NCBI GenBank assembly: GCA_015488885.1
Contig: WFMW01000061.1
Location: 49,236 to 113,235 of the forward strand
Source: Gammaproteobacteria bacterium
Lineage (GTDB): Bacteria > Pseudomonadota > Gammaproteobacteria > SZUA-229
Reading direction: 5' to 3'
DNA length: 64,000 nucleotides
This document shows, one piece after another, positions 8,832-17,857 of the stretch (position 1 is its first letter; every line of letters begins with the position of its first letter). The notes beneath the pieces are model-generated. The model worked only from the letters and a program-made list of their open reading frames with translations. It had not been told where the DNA came from and ran no database searches. The position numbers were made by a program, and so were the translations under genes.

Positions 8832-9227
8832 TCAGGTATAACTGTTGAATAATTTTAGTTCAGCACCATCTTTTAACATTTTTGCAACCCTCAAAGTCTC
8901 TTCAGTCGGTATCTGCCGAACAACTTTTTTTGTTGCCATATCCATCACCTTGACGACTGTTTTACCACTATCCTTATCCACACTAAAACGTAACTCACGC
9001 TGGATTAGCTGTTTGTTCTGGTTGATATCCTGCACAATCCGTGTTAGTTTTTTGTCAACCGCTTTTTTTCCTGCATTGTCAACGGAAGATAAAACTTGCT
9101 GACCTGATGTCCCTTTTTTGGTAGGAGACTGTTTTGCCAAAACCTTATTAATCGGCGATGTTTTTTCAACCACAGAAGCTTGCGTAGTATGGGTTACATT
9201 TATCTCATTTCCTGGTTGTGTTATCAT
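8832..9227 (-). CDS. flaG: Flagellar protein FlaG
   Basis: A 131-residue FlaG-family protein. The conserved C-terminal domain contains RFSVDKDSGKTVVKVMD and the VVRQIPTEETLRVAKML block, ending in a short hydrophobic tail. The N-terminal half is Lys/Thr/Gln-rich and variable, as usual. FlaG affects filament length or assembly in polar flagellates (Vibrio, Pseudomonas, Campylobacter). It is likely the first gene of a flaG-fliS-fliT unit read from the sigma-28 promoter at 9359-9385. Confidence 0.9.
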   Translation of the reverse strand: MITQPGNEINVTHTTQASVVEKTSPINKVLAKQSPTKKGTSGQQVLSSVDNAGKKAVDKKLTRIVQDINQNKQLIQRELRFSVDKDSGKTVVKVMDMATKKVVRQIPTEETLRVAKMLKDGAELKLFNSYT

Positions 9228-9358
9228 AATATCACCTGCCTGCTAAACCCTGTCTTCATAATCCAGTACACTATAATCTCAACAAGGTATCAATAACCTT
9301 ATGTATCACTAACTTTAACTATCTGATTTGAGGATTTAACGCTACTTTCATAATAATG

Positions 9359-9385
9359 TTATCGGTCGGGTGCAGAATAACTTTA
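9359..9385 (-). promoter_or_regulatory. Sigma-28 (FliA) promoter for flaG-fliS-fliT
   Basis: On the - strand TAAAGTTA (-35, 9378-9385), an 11-base spacer and ACCGATAA (-10, 9359-9366). The FliA consensus is TAAAGTTT-N11-GCCGATAA, so each box differs at one position. The predicted start is about 125 bases before flaG. Confidence 0.8.
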
Positions 9386-9431
9386 GGGCACCTCTATTAA
9401 TTGCCTGTAGCCTTTAAGCAATTGTCGCCAG

Positions 9432-10802
9432 TTAACCTTTTGGCGCTGATGCCGTCAACCCGGCTAATTGCTGGGTTAAAAAAGTACCGGTGGAGTTATA
9501 TTGTGCAACCAGTACATCCATGGCAGTAAACTGTGTATTCAGGCGTTTTCGTAATGCATCCATACGCCGGGTTAATGCATCACGGTCACCGGAAATTGAA
9601 TCAATCTGCTTTTTCAACCCACTGCTACGTGAATCAAGAATACCGTCAGTCTGTACATAACCGGATAAACTTGTGGTAAACAGTTGTGCCAGCCCGGTGC
9701 TGGAAGAAAAAAACTGCTTCACATCTGCTAACTGACTATTCAGCTTATTATCTAATACGGTACTGTCAATACTTAAACTACCCGTTGCATCCAGCGTAAT
9801 CCCTAACTGGGATAAATTAGCAATCGCACCGCCCGTTACTGTGGATGTCAACGCCTGCTCCAGACTACTTTGTATACCACGAATAACAAAATCGCCATTT
9901 AATGCTGCCGCCACTTTTGTTGTTGGGTCATAATGCGACAAACCTTTTTCCACGCCAGCCAATGCGTTGTAATTATCCACAAAACTTTGTATCTCTTTTT
10001 TAATCGTTGCTGTATCACTTGCCACCGTCAGGGTTTCTGTCACCCCTGGCTGAGCACTCGCCAGATTAAAGGTGACCCCGGCAATCACATCAGAAAAACT
10101 ATTACTACTACGGGTAACGGCCTGACCATCAATATTTATTTTGGCATCAGTTGCGGTCTGTAAAGTAGTAAGATTTGTGCCGTTTAACCGGGTTAAGTCA
10201 AAACCATCGCTCGTGTTATTATCGACAGCGGTAACATTTATGGCATTCGTCACGCCAACTTTATTTGATGTTAATACCAGTTGTGTACCACTATTCACAT
10301 TAATTAAAGAAGCGGTAACACCGCTGTTATCCGGGGCAGCATTAATAGCATCACGAATACCCTGCAGAGTATTATTCGTACTATCAATGCTTAACTGGAA
10401 ACTGCTGCTGCCCTGTGCAATAGTCAGGGTGCCTGTTCCCACCACATCGGTGGCTGCAGTAAAATCACCGGATCGCAGTTTTTCTGCCTGCGCCAGCTGC
10501 ACCACTTCAATATTATAATTACCCGACACAGCCTGAGTATCTGCCGCTGCACTAAATACCGCCGTATTACTGGACGTGGCGGTAAATGCCTGAAAGGTTG
10601 AAACATTACTTAATTTGGTAATGCTGCTCTGAAATGTGGACAGAGAACTTTTCAAGGTTCCAATCGCCGATAACTGCGAATTGAGTTTTGTTTCTTTTTT
10701 ATTCAAACGGGTATTAACCGGTGAAGCCTCGGCATTCACTAATTTTGTTACCAGGCTTTTAACATCAATGCCTGAACCGATCCCCGATGATGTAATTGGC
10801 AT
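9432..10802 (-). CDS. fliD: Flagellar filament cap protein FliD (HAP2)
   Basis: A 456-residue cap protein that sits at the filament tip and folds flagellin subunits into place; exported by the flagellar type III system. The N-terminal FliD_N domain begins ITSSGIGSGIDVKSLVTKLV, and the C-terminal FliD_C coiled coil includes GLKKQIDSISGDRDALTRRM and ends near FTAMDVLVAQYNSTGTFL. Length is typical of polar-flagellum FliD. The central region is Thr/Ser/Asn-rich with low conservation. It is the second gene of the cluster, but with its own sigma-28 promoter rather than pure read-through from fliC, which is followed by a terminator. Confidence 0.95.
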   Translation of the reverse strand: MPITSSGIGSGIDVKSLVTKLVNAEASPVNTRLNKKETKLNSQLSAIGTLKSSLSTFQSSITKLSNVSTFQAFTATSSNTAVFSAAADTQAVSGNYNIEVVQLAQAEKLRSGDFTAATDVVGTGTLTIAQGSSSFQLSIDSTNNTLQGIRDAINAAPDNSGVTASLINVNSGTQLVLTSNKVGVTNAINVTAVDNNTSDGFDLTRLNGTNLTTLQTATDAKINIDGQAVTRSSNSFSDVIAGVTFNLASAQPGVTETLTVASDTATIKKEIQSFVDNYNALAGVEKGLSHYDPTTKVAAALNGDFVIRGIQSSLEQALTSTVTGGAIANLSQLGITLDATGSLSIDSTVLDNKLNSQLADVKQFFSSSTGLAQLFTTSLSGYVQTDGILDSRSSGLKKQIDSISGDRDALTRRMDALRKRLNTQFTAMDVLVAQYNSTGTFLTQQLAGLTASAPKG

Positions 10803-10887
10803 TATCTTCTTCTCTTATGACCTTATAGTTAAATAGTGGTAACCATCAAACCCGCGACGTCAGGACAATAACTTACCATTGATACTA

Positions 10888-10914
10888 TTAACGACCCATA
10901 TATAAAATACTTTA
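10888..10914 (-). promoter_or_regulatory. Sigma-28 promoter for fliD
   Basis: On the - strand TAAAGTAT (-35, 10907-10914), an 11-base spacer and GTCGTTAA (-10, 10888-10895). The -10 box is identical to that of fliC. A second copy of the -35 box lies 21 bases upstream in the repeat at 10900-10936. Confidence 0.78.
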
Positions 10915-10936
10915 ATACAAATATAAAATACTTTAA
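10900..10936. repeat. 16-bp direct repeat over the fliD -35 box
   Basis: ATATAAAATACTTTAA occurs at 10900-10915 and again at 10921-10936, a 21-base period or about two helical turns. Each copy contains a sigma-28-like -35 sequence (TAAAGTAT on the - strand), but only the promoter-proximal one has a matching -10. Confidence 0.8.
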
Positions 10937-10973
10937 CTCAATTTCACCTCATTTACCCGAAGACATATGAGAA

Positions 10974-11002
10974 AAGGCGAACCTGCATAACAGGTTCGCC
11001 TT
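10974..11002 (-). terminator. Rho-independent terminator of fliC
   Basis: A perfect 12-bp stem (AAGGCGAACCTG at 10974-10985, complement at 10991-11002) with a 5-base loop. On the - strand it is followed by TTTTCTC. It lies 15 bases after the fliC stop, so fliC should be mostly monocistronic. Confidence 0.9.
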
Positions 11003-11017
11003 CTATTCCGGTTTTAA

Positions 11018-12181
11018 TTAACGTAACAGGCTCAATACATTTTTAGGTATTGAGTTAGCCTGCGCTAACATCGCGGTACCCGCCTGTTGCAGAATCTGGT
11101 TCCGAGCCAGACCGGCTGTTTCTTTCGCAAAGTCTGCATCACGAATCCGACCTCGTGCGGCACTGGTATTTTCCGAGTTAATGGACAGATTCGATACCAC
11201 ACTTTCAAAGCGGTTCTGTATCGCACCAAGGGTTGCCCGCGAGGTATTGACTGCATTAATAGCAGAATCCATCAATCTGATGGCGGTTGAAGCCCCACCT
11301 GCACTGCTGATATCAAGGGCATCAAAACCAACTGTGGCTGCAGCTGTTGCAGAGTTAGCAGCAGTCAAACCTGTCGTCGCTGCTGTGGCAGTCGTACCAT
11401 CCAGCGTGACAGTAATATCATGTGCTGAAGTTAATGTTATTGCATTCGTTGTTGCACCAACTGTTGCAGACACACCGGTCTGACCAGAAACAGCATTAAT
11501 AGCAGCAGCCACGTCACTTGCTACTGCTGCTGCAGTGGTACCTGCAACAAATCCACCTACATTAACAGCCGCACCAGCTGCATCGTTAATTTTTATATTA
11601 CCCGCAGCAAATGTGGTGCCAAAAGTAGTTGCTGCGGCAGTTGAAGCACCGGTTGCAATCGTTGTTGTACCTAAAGAAGATGATTGTGCATTGGCAATAC
11701 TGGCAATACTGATGGTTTCACCCGCATTGGCACCAACCTGAAAGACTTCATTTGAAAAGGAACCATCAAGTAATTTCACGCCATTAAAGTTGGTTTGTGT
11801 GGCTACACGGTTGATTTCAGCTTTTAGCTGTTGGGCTTCTGTGTTCAATGCCGCACGGTCTGAAGCACTATTAGTCGCATTAGATGACTGTACCGCCAGT
11901 TCACGAATCCGTTGCAGTGAATCACTGACACTACTGAGTGAACCTTCTGCAGTCTGGGCTAATGAAACCCCGTCATTTGCATTACGAATGGCCACATTCA
12001 TGCCGCGAATCTGTGTACTCATTCTCTCAGAAATAGCCAGTCCGGCTGCATCATCTTTGGCACTGTTGATACGCAAACCAGAGGATAAACGTTGTAAGGA
12101 CGTTGCCAGAGACATACTGGATGAATTCAGGTTACGCTGGGCATTCAGCGACATAACATTGGTATTAATGGTTAAAGACAT
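11018..12181 (-). CDS. fliC: Flagellin
   Basis: A 387-residue flagellin, the filament subunit exported through the flagellar type III apparatus. The N-terminal D0/D1 helices (NTNVMSLNAQRNLN, LQRLSSGLRINSAKDDAAGLAI) and C-terminal D1/D0 helices (DADFAKETAGLARNQILQQA, ending NVLSLLR) are intact. The central part (about residues 170-290) is Ala/Thr/Val/Gly-rich and variable. Its many Ser and Thr residues are candidate sites for the nonulosonic-acid glycan made by the neighbouring island. The ATG follows AGGAGA by 7 bases. A sigma-28 promoter lies 63 bases upstream and a strong terminator directly downstream. Confidence 0.97.
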   Translation of the reverse strand: MSLTINTNVMSLNAQRNLNSSSMSLATSLQRLSSGLRINSAKDDAAGLAISERMSTQIRGMNVAIRNANDGVSLAQTAEGSLSSVSDSLQRIRELAVQSSNATNSASDRAALNTEAQQLKAEINRVATQTNFNGVKLLDGSFSNEVFQVGANAGETISIASIANAQSSSLGTTTIATGASTAAATTFGTTFAAGNIKINDAAGAAVNVGGFVAGTTAAAVASDVAAAINAVSGQTGVSATVGATTNAITLTSAHDITVTLDGTTATAATTGLTAANSATAAATVGFDALDISSAGGASTAIRLMDSAINAVNTSRATLGAIQNRFESVVSNLSINSENTSAARGRIRDADFAKETAGLARNQILQQAGTAMLAQANSIPKNVLSLLR

Positions 12182-12243
12182 AATTGTTCTCCTGTCCGAA
12201 CAGATATACAGCCGACATGGTGTATTTACTGTTTCTGGGTAGA

Positions 12244-12270
12244 TTAACGACCATGGCAGAAAAAACTTTA
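12244..12270 (-). promoter_or_regulatory. Sigma-28 promoter for fliC
   Basis: On the - strand TAAAGTTT (perfect -35, 12263-12270), an 11-base spacer and GTCGTTAA (-10, 12244-12251, 6 of 8 matches). The transcript leader would be about 55 bases with an AGGAGA ribosome site. The Maf-type gene starts divergently at 12365. Confidence 0.88.
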
Positions 12271-12364
12271 ATCTATTTTTACAATCCCTGAATAATTACT
12301 GATGTTCTACACTTTTATGCTACAGTAAATATTAATTGACATACAAATAACGCTGAGTCGCCCA

Positions 12365-14500
12365 GTGACTACCCCCGAAAATACAACTATATCAAACCCC
12401 GACACGATACCAACATCTGCTACATACCACACCAGTGACGATATGATGCTTACCATCCTGTCGGATAATTTTCGCAATGAGCAATTTGAGCAGAATCTGG
12501 CCTATTTTCAACAATACCAGCCAGCACTGTTCGACATTATCAACAAGCACCAGTGCAAAGAATATCAACTCTGCATAACTGCGGACGGTAATCCAAATAT
12601 TCTGCACCTGGCCAGTAAAACACTGGTCTATAGTACAACAGGCATGGATGAAATAATCTCATCCATCCAGCATGGTATTGATAACCTTTCCTGTAATACT
12701 TACCTTAGCCCTGGTTTTATTGGGGGTGCGCCGGAAGAATGGCTAATTGATAACCCGATACAGGCCAAAATGCTTGATACGCTCTACGACACTGGCATCT
12801 TTAAGCAGATGCAACTAACATTACAACAGCTGACACCATTAGAGAACTACGCCACTGACTACCTGCCCATGATCCGGGTTTATGGGATTGGCCTGGGTTA
12901 TCATCTAACTGAACTGATAAGGCAGAAAAAAATCAGCTACATGCTGATCTATGAACCACACTTTGACTTATTCTATAACTCACTGTTTACCACTCCCTGG
13001 AACCTGATCTTCAGGTATTTTGCATCCAGTAACAAAGGCATTAATCTGGCACTGGCAACCAGTCCCGAGCAGGCAATTGCCAGTCACCAGATATTTATGG
13101 AAAGCAGGCTGACGCCAGTAAGTAGTTTGTTCTATCGCTTCAATTATTTTGCTAACTCAGCTGCGATTAATGAAAAAATCCAGCAGGAATCACAGGCAGA
13201 CAATGTACAACGCCAACAACTCGATGCCGGCTGGTATGAAGACCAGCGAGTCGGGCTGTTTTATGCGGCCAGAAATATCAGGAATAACAATAAATTTTAT
13301 AATGGTAAGAAAATCAAACCGTTCTTCAGTGCCTTTGTGGTGGGTAGCGGACCATCTCTCAATGAGTCAATCACTTATATTAAAGAGCATCAACAGGATG
13401 CCATTATTATTGCCTGTGGGTCAGCGATGACACCGCTATTTAAAGCGGGCATTACACCTGACTATGTCGTTGTCCAGGAACGCAACTGGCACCTGGCTGA
13501 ACTTGAACAGAAACACCGTGCAGAGCTGAAAAGGGTTTCCCTGCTAAAACTCAATGTCGTTAGTAGCCTGATTGATGATTTTTATAAAGAAACACTAATA
13601 TTTCAGAAACATAATGACCCCGGCTCTGTATTAATGGACTCAAACTATGCCATTACCGGAGAGTTAAACCCCACCGTAACCAATGCCGGTATTTCAATGG
13701 TTGCTGAACTGGGTGCCAGCAGGGTCTACCTGTTTGGTGTCGATTATGGCGTACCTGAAGGTAATAGAAAGGCGCATGCAAAAGGCACGATCTATGATGA
13801 TGTTGAAGACGATATCAATGATACTGCACGTTTCAAACTAACAGGAAACCTGGGAGCAACCATACAGAGTGACGAGGTTCTGACCTGGTCTCTGGATACA
13901 ACTGAAATGAGCCTGAAAAAACATGCCCATATTCAATGGTATAATGTTGGGGAAGGAGCAAAAATAAAAGGTGCCATACCAATAACAACCAGTACATTAC
14001 CCAAAAGATTCTCAAAAGCGATAAATAAGCCAGACCTGCACCAGAAAATTACCGCCTGCTTTGATAATAATTACCATACAGAGACTATTATCAAACAGCT
14101 AAAAACACACTATATGGCACAGGTTGATGAGTATTGTGATGCACTAATGGGTTTTACCCTGGCGACACCCCAGACCAGAGAAGAAATAACCAGCACCCTC
14201 AGCTTGATGTATATGGCCACTAATGTCGGACGTAACCGGATGGATTTTTTACCTGCTTCATTACTCGCTTATGGTTTTAAACAATTTATTACTGACGTTT
14301 ATATCCAGAATGGTCTGCAAGCTGATGAAATATCGGCCACACAATTTTTTGAGCATGCCAGAAAAGTACTGGCTGACTTCATTCAATCCATCCAGAAGGA
14401 TCTGGATAAGCTACTACTGGCTATCGACAATGAAACAGATATTGAATTCTATCCTTCATGCCTTAAGGCACACACCGCCCTGGCTAACTGCAAATCGTAG
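12365..14500 (+). CDS. maf: Motility-associated factor (Maf) glycosyltransferase, DUF115 family
   Basis: A 711-residue protein of the Maf/MptE-like DUF115 family. Maf proteins transfer CMP-activated nonulosonic acids (pseudaminic or legionaminic) onto flagellin Ser/Thr in the cytosol before export. The central nucleotide-binding core is visible as FVVGSGPSLNESI (near residue 325) followed by ACGSAMTPLFKAGITPDYVVVQE and, later, LFGVDYG. The N-terminal domain contains GIGLGYHLTELI and YEPHFDLFYNSL, as in other Mafs. Start is GTG. It lies between flagellin and the legionaminic set, divergent from fliC. Its last 52 bases overlap the 3' end of the oppositely oriented legF. Confidence 0.9.
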   Translation: MTTPENTTISNPDTIPTSATYHTSDDMMLTILSDNFRNEQFEQNLAYFQQYQPALFDIINKHQCKEYQLCITADGNPNILHLASKTLVYSTTGMDEIISSIQHGIDNLSCNTYLSPGFIGGAPEEWLIDNPIQAKMLDTLYDTGIFKQMQLTLQQLTPLENYATDYLPMIRVYGIGLGYHLTELIRQKKISYMLIYEPHFDLFYNSLFTTPWNLIFRYFASSNKGINLALATSPEQAIASHQIFMESRLTPVSSLFYRFNYFANSAAINEKIQQESQADNVQRQQLDAGWYEDQRVGLFYAARNIRNNNKFYNGKKIKPFFSAFVVGSGPSLNESITYIKEHQQDAIIIACGSAMTPLFKAGITPDYVVVQERNWHLAELEQKHRAELKRVSLLKLNVVSSLIDDFYKETLIFQKHNDPGSVLMDSNYAITGELNPTVTNAGISMVAELGASRVYLFGVDYGVPEGNRKAHAKGTIYDDVEDDINDTARFKLTGNLGATIQSDEVLTWSLDTTEMSLKKHAHIQWYNVGEGAKIKGAIPITTSTLPKRFSKAINKPDLHQKITACFDNNYHTETIIKQLKTHYMAQVDEYCDALMGFTLATPQTREEITSTLSLMYMATNVGRNRMDFLPASLLAYGFKQFITDVYIQNGLQADEISATQFFEHARKVLADFIQSIQKDLDKLLLAIDNETDIEFYPSCLKAHTALANCKS

Positions 14501-15138
14501 CTGGTATCGATATCCAGTGATCTGTCAACCGGCATTTCACAGGCGAGGGTATCAGCGCCAATAAAACTTTTTGTTTCAAATAACCGGTCCTTTTCTGCCA
14601 CATATACAGCTCCATTGATAACATAACAGGGAGGCAGCTCCTGACTACGCAGGGGACGTTCACCATCCAGCAAGGGTTCCAGTGTGCCATTCTCAGCCTT
14701 ATTAAACATCCATGCCGGATGATGTATCGGCTGGCATACGGAAACACAGGCGGGCGCCTGTCTGTTGAAGCATAATTCAATCGCGTTATCAATATCCTTA
14801 ACCAGGCGAAAGGGAGAAGTTACCTGAAGCAAAACAATATAATCAAACTGGTCAAACACCTGCAGGGCATGGATAACCGGATCAATACCCGGGGTTTCAT
14901 CCTGAGCCAGTGATAATGGCCGATGTAGTGGACAGGCACCCGCCTGTTCAGCCACATCAAGAATAGCCTGATCTTCACTGGACACAACCAGCTTATCAAT
15001 CAGCGTTGATAACAAGGCCTGGTTAATACTTATCTCAAGCAGCGACGATTCACCCAGCTTCTGTAAATTTTTTCCTGGCACACGTTTAGAGCCGCCACGG
15101 GCAGGTATTAACCCTAATACTTTTTTATTACCAATCAT
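14449..15138 (-). CDS. legF: CMP-legionaminic/pseudaminic acid cytidylyltransferase
   Basis: A 229-residue CMP-nonulosonate synthetase that activates the sugar acid with CTP, giving the Maf substrate. The nucleotide-binding signature LIPARGGSKRVPGKN lies at residues 9-23, followed by VVSSEDQAIL, LLQVTSPFR and the C-terminal DRSLDIDTSYDL metal-site block. It could be LegF, PseF or NeuA by sequence alone; legB/legC/legG/ptmE neighbours favour legionaminic acid. The ATG overlaps the ptmE stop by 4 bases. The 3' end overlaps the maf gene on the other strand by 52 bases. Confidence 0.87.
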   Translation of the reverse strand: MIGNKKVLGLIPARGGSKRVPGKNLQKLGESSLLEISINQALLSTLIDKLVVSSEDQAILDVAEQAGACPLHRPLSLAQDETPGIDPVIHALQVFDQFDYIVLLQVTSPFRLVKDIDNAIELCFNRQAPACVSVCQPIHHPAWMFNKAENGTLEPLLDGERPLRSQELPPCYVINGAVYVAEKDRLFETKSFIGADTLACEMPVDRSLDIDTSYDLQLARAVCALRHEG

Positions 15139-16229
15139 TCAGCCGCTCTGGCTGAATTGGCCAGCTCATAATCATGAAAATTGCCTATATCTCGCCACTC
15201 CTCTCTCACCGGGAATACCGATACTGTTTTATCCTGCGCTTTCAGACGAGCAAAAATATCAGGCAGATTAAAGAAATTATCGCGTGGTATGTGTTGTAAT
15301 TCACTGCTTCGCAGCACATAAACGCCAGCATTCACAAAACATGATTGCGCAGGTTTTTCAACAATATCAACAAACCGCATGCCATCTGAATGCACCACAC
15401 CATAAGGCAGCTGGAAGCTGTAATCCCTAACACACATGGTTGCATGACCATTATGTGTATTATGAAAATCAAGTAACTGACGAAAATTGAGTGTTGTCAG
15501 CAGGTCACCATTCATCACAATAATGTTTTCTGACAGTTCATCAGTGGGTAACAGACTCAGCGCCCCACCCGTACCCAGTGGTTTGAGTTCATCAATATAG
15601 GAAATATTGACACCAAAACCGGCACCATCACCAAAGTGCTGTCGAATAAGCTCGGACTTGTAATTAACAGATAGATAGAAGCGTCTGAAACCCTGTTCAA
15701 CAAACCGCCCGATAATATGTTCCAGCATGGGTTTGCCTTTAACATCCAGCATGGGTTTTGGTACTGATTCGGTTAATGGTCGCAGACGCATACCAAGGCC
15801 ACCAGCCATTAATACAACACAGGTATCTTCGATGCCTTCCAGCAGTGAACCCGTGTCGGTTTCCAGACCGACAACACAACCATCGACATCAAGCACAGGA
15901 ACACAATGGATCGATTCTGCACGCATAATACTTAACACCTCGTCCCGACCTGTTTTCGGATCCACAGTTACCGGATTTGCATTCATCACACTACTTATTG
16001 GTTCTTCCATACTGCAACCACGAAGAATAGCCCGCCTGATATCACCATCTGTTATCGTTCCGGTCAAATGTACAGAATTATCCACAACAAGCAATACCTG
16101 TAATGCTGAAGCATCCAGTGCTTTAATCGCACAATATATAGATACATCAGCCGCTACCATAATCTCCTTCAACAGACTCACTTCATGAATACAATGAGCG
16201 GAAGCCGGTGATATTGTTACTGTTCTCAT
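15135..16229 (-). CDS. ptmE: CBS-domain nucleotidyltransferase (PtmE-like)
   Basis: A 364-residue protein: two N-terminal CBS motifs (about residues 20-130; TGTITDGDIRRAILRG, VPVLDVDGCVVGLE) and a sugar-phosphate nucleotidyltransferase domain from about residue 137 (VVLMAGGLGMRLRPLT then SVPKPMLDVKGKPML). In Campylobacter PtmE forms GDP-glucosamine for the GDP-linked legionaminic acid route. The same architecture and context here suggest that role, although other hexose-1-phosphate substrates remain possible. GTITDGD and GDLLTTL motifs are intact. It overlaps legF by 4 bases and shares one base with the upstream methyltransferase gene. Confidence 0.85.
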   Translation of the reverse strand: MRTVTISPASAHCIHEVSLLKEIMVAADVSIYCAIKALDASALQVLLVVDNSVHLTGTITDGDIRRAILRGCSMEEPISSVMNANPVTVDPKTGRDEVLSIMRAESIHCVPVLDVDGCVVGLETDTGSLLEGIEDTCVVLMAGGLGMRLRPLTESVPKPMLDVKGKPMLEHIIGRFVEQGFRRFYLSVNYKSELIRQHFGDGAGFGVNISYIDELKPLGTGGALSLLPTDELSENIIVMNGDLLTTLNFRQLLDFHNTHNGHATMCVRDYSFQLPYGVVHSDGMRFVDIVEKPAQSCFVNAGVYVLRSSELQHIPRDNFFNLPDIFARLKAQDKTVSVFPVREEWRDIGNFHDYELANSARAAE

Positions 16230-17017
16230 TATTCTATAACGATGTAGGATTGTGTTGGACTGTATTGACTATGCCGGATTCGATATTGGCTCAAACCAAG
16301 CACCTCTTTTAAAGCCAGCGTTTCCCCAGGATAATCACGGTTATTTAACTCATCAAAACCAATAACACTGCCTTTAGTCAGGTGCTCCTTTATAGCCAGG
16401 AGACATGCCTTTGTCGGGGTATAGATATCAAAATCAAAATAGGCTAATGCAACAATAGTTTCAGGCTTATTATCCAGGTAATCTTTAATTGATTCTGTTG
16501 CATCACCTTTAACAAGTTCATATTTTTTTATATGTGAAACCGGACTTTCCTGCTCATGATAATCAAGTATCTTCTCAAGATAATCCTGATAGTTTTGTGT
16601 TACATTATATGAACCAACCTCAACAATATCCGCATTTCCATCTTTCTTATCAACAGATGGAAAACCTTCAAATGAGTCAAAGCCAATAATCTTTCGATTA
16701 TGATTAAATGGTTCATATAACCCACGCAATGACTCATATAAAGCAAGATTACGACCCCAGCGTACACCAAATTCCATTATTACCCCATGTACATTGATAA
16801 TATGCTGATATAACTCATGTATAAAAAATATCTGAGAAAGATTTTGTCGGCTAATAAAAAGGCCAAGATTCTGTAATAGTTCATTTTCAGGTATTGGGCA
16901 TTCCCTGAAATATTCAATCAATTGATTACGGATCTCACTCTCTCTGTCTGACTGATTCCATCTTGCTTTTATTTGTTCAACAACAGCTACCGCTTCATTA
17001 GTTTTCATTAGTGACAA
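16229..17017 (-). CDS. TylF/MycF-like SAM-dependent methyltransferase
   Basis: A 262-residue protein resembling the TylF/MycF macrocin O-methyltransferase-like group: an N-terminal helical part, MEFGVRWGRNLALYESL as the SAM-binding loop, IIGFDSFEGFP, and an acidic metal-binding-like stretch (ALAYFDFDIYTPTKACL, VIGFDELNNRDYPGE). Members methylate sugar hydroxyls. In this context it may decorate the flagellin glycan or its precursor, but the acceptor is inferred only from position. It shares one base with ptmE downstream and is separated from the upstream methyltransferase by 138 bases. Confidence 0.72.
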   Translation of the reverse strand: MSLMKTNEAVAVVEQIKARWNQSDRESEIRNQLIEYFRECPIPENELLQNLGLFISRQNLSQIFFIHELYQHIINVHGVIMEFGVRWGRNLALYESLRGLYEPFNHNRKIIGFDSFEGFPSVDKKDGNADIVEVGSYNVTQNYQDYLEKILDYHEQESPVSHIKKYELVKGDATESIKDYLDNKPETIVALAYFDFDIYTPTKACLLAIKEHLTKGSVIGFDELNNRDYPGETLALKEVLGLSQYRIRHSQYSPTQSYIVIE

Positions 17018-17132
17018 ATCCTTCCAGTAGTAATATTTATTATATCGGCCTGCTTTATATATTAAACAGGGTTATGGAAAGTCTGAGTAACCCAGGTTTC
17101 CGCAGCGCATTTTTTTGTATCCAGTAACTACC

Positions 17133-17166
17133 CGTCAATCTGAAACACATAAAAACTAGATTGACG
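17133..17166 (-). repeat. 9-bp hairpin between two methyltransferase genes
   Basis: CGTCAATCT (17133-17141) pairs with AGATTGACG (17158-17166) around a 16-base loop. The hairpin overlaps the stop codon of the upstream gene and sits in the only sizeable gap (138 bases) of the glycan island. There is no T tract, so partial termination or mRNA processing is only a possibility. Confidence 0.4.
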
Positions 17167-17857
17167 CACTAACAATCCATTCATAAATTTGCATATCTGA
17201 ATTTTGTTCAGTACGGTGCAGTCGATTAATAACAACTTTTTTAAAATCAGAAAGCAACAGGTTTATTTCATCAAAAGTAAAAAAGTGCGCGATAGCATTA
17301 CCTGCACAAGGACCGCTATCCGGCCTGGATATTGTATTAGGCTCAATGACTTTACCTGTATCAGATCCAGTCGTCTGATCAGCAAACATTTTAGAAAAAA
17401 ATGCCCCTCCAGGTTTTAATACCCGTTTAACCTCGTCAATACTTTTCTCTATATCCGTTTTTTTATTGGCATATAATGCTTCAATATCAATAACCGCATC
17501 AAAGGTATTATTCTGCCAGGGTAAACTTATAAAATTCCCAACTGTCAGTTCAACTAATGGTGGATTACTAACCAGCCCCTCAGCCAGAAGTCTTGATTTT
17601 GCCTGCTGAATTGCAGAAGCTGACCCATCTATGCCTGCCACACTGAAGCCTTCACGCACCAGGTACCATATATTTGGCCCCGGCCCACAGCCAATTTCGA
17701 GAATACGAATTTTTTTGCGATCTTCCACAGCATAAAAGTTTCTTGCAACAAATCGAATAAGCTCCTCAGGTGGATAACAGCCCCAGTTACGACTTGAAAA
17801 TATTTTCTCCCAGTAATCATTTGCTGCTTCGGTATCAATATTGTTCATGGTATTCAT
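17156..17857 (-). CDS. Class I SAM-dependent methyltransferase
   Basis: A 233-residue Rossmann-fold methyltransferase of the Methyltransf_11/25 type. Motif I is RILEIGCGPGPNIWYL, motif II VAGIDGSASAIQQAK, and the later AVIDIEALYANKK and VKRVLKPGGAFF segments fit motifs IV-VI. The N-terminal YWEKIFSSRNWGCYPPEEL is often seen in methyltransferases inside surface-glycan clusters. It shares one base (TAATG) with the upstream acyltransferase gene, so the two are translationally coupled. The substrate is unknown; modification of the nonulosonic acid is inferred from context. Confidence 0.8.
   Translation of the reverse strand: MNTMNNIDTEAANDYWEKIFSSRNWGCYPPEELIRFVARNFYAVEDRKKIRILEIGCGPGPNIWYLVREGFSVAGIDGSASAIQQAKSRLLAEGLVSNPPLVELTVGNFISLPWQNNTFDAVIDIEALYANKKTDIEKSIDEVKRVLKPGGAFFSKMFADQTTGSDTGKVIEPNTISRPDSGPCAGNAIAHFFTFDEINLLLSDFKKVVINRLHRTEQNSDMQIYEWIVSASI

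Noticed and set aside
11181..12242. Ala/Val-rich open frames on the + strand opposite the flagellin gene.
   Set aside because: They are mirror frames of the Ala/Thr-rich flagellin codons and have no ribosome sites.
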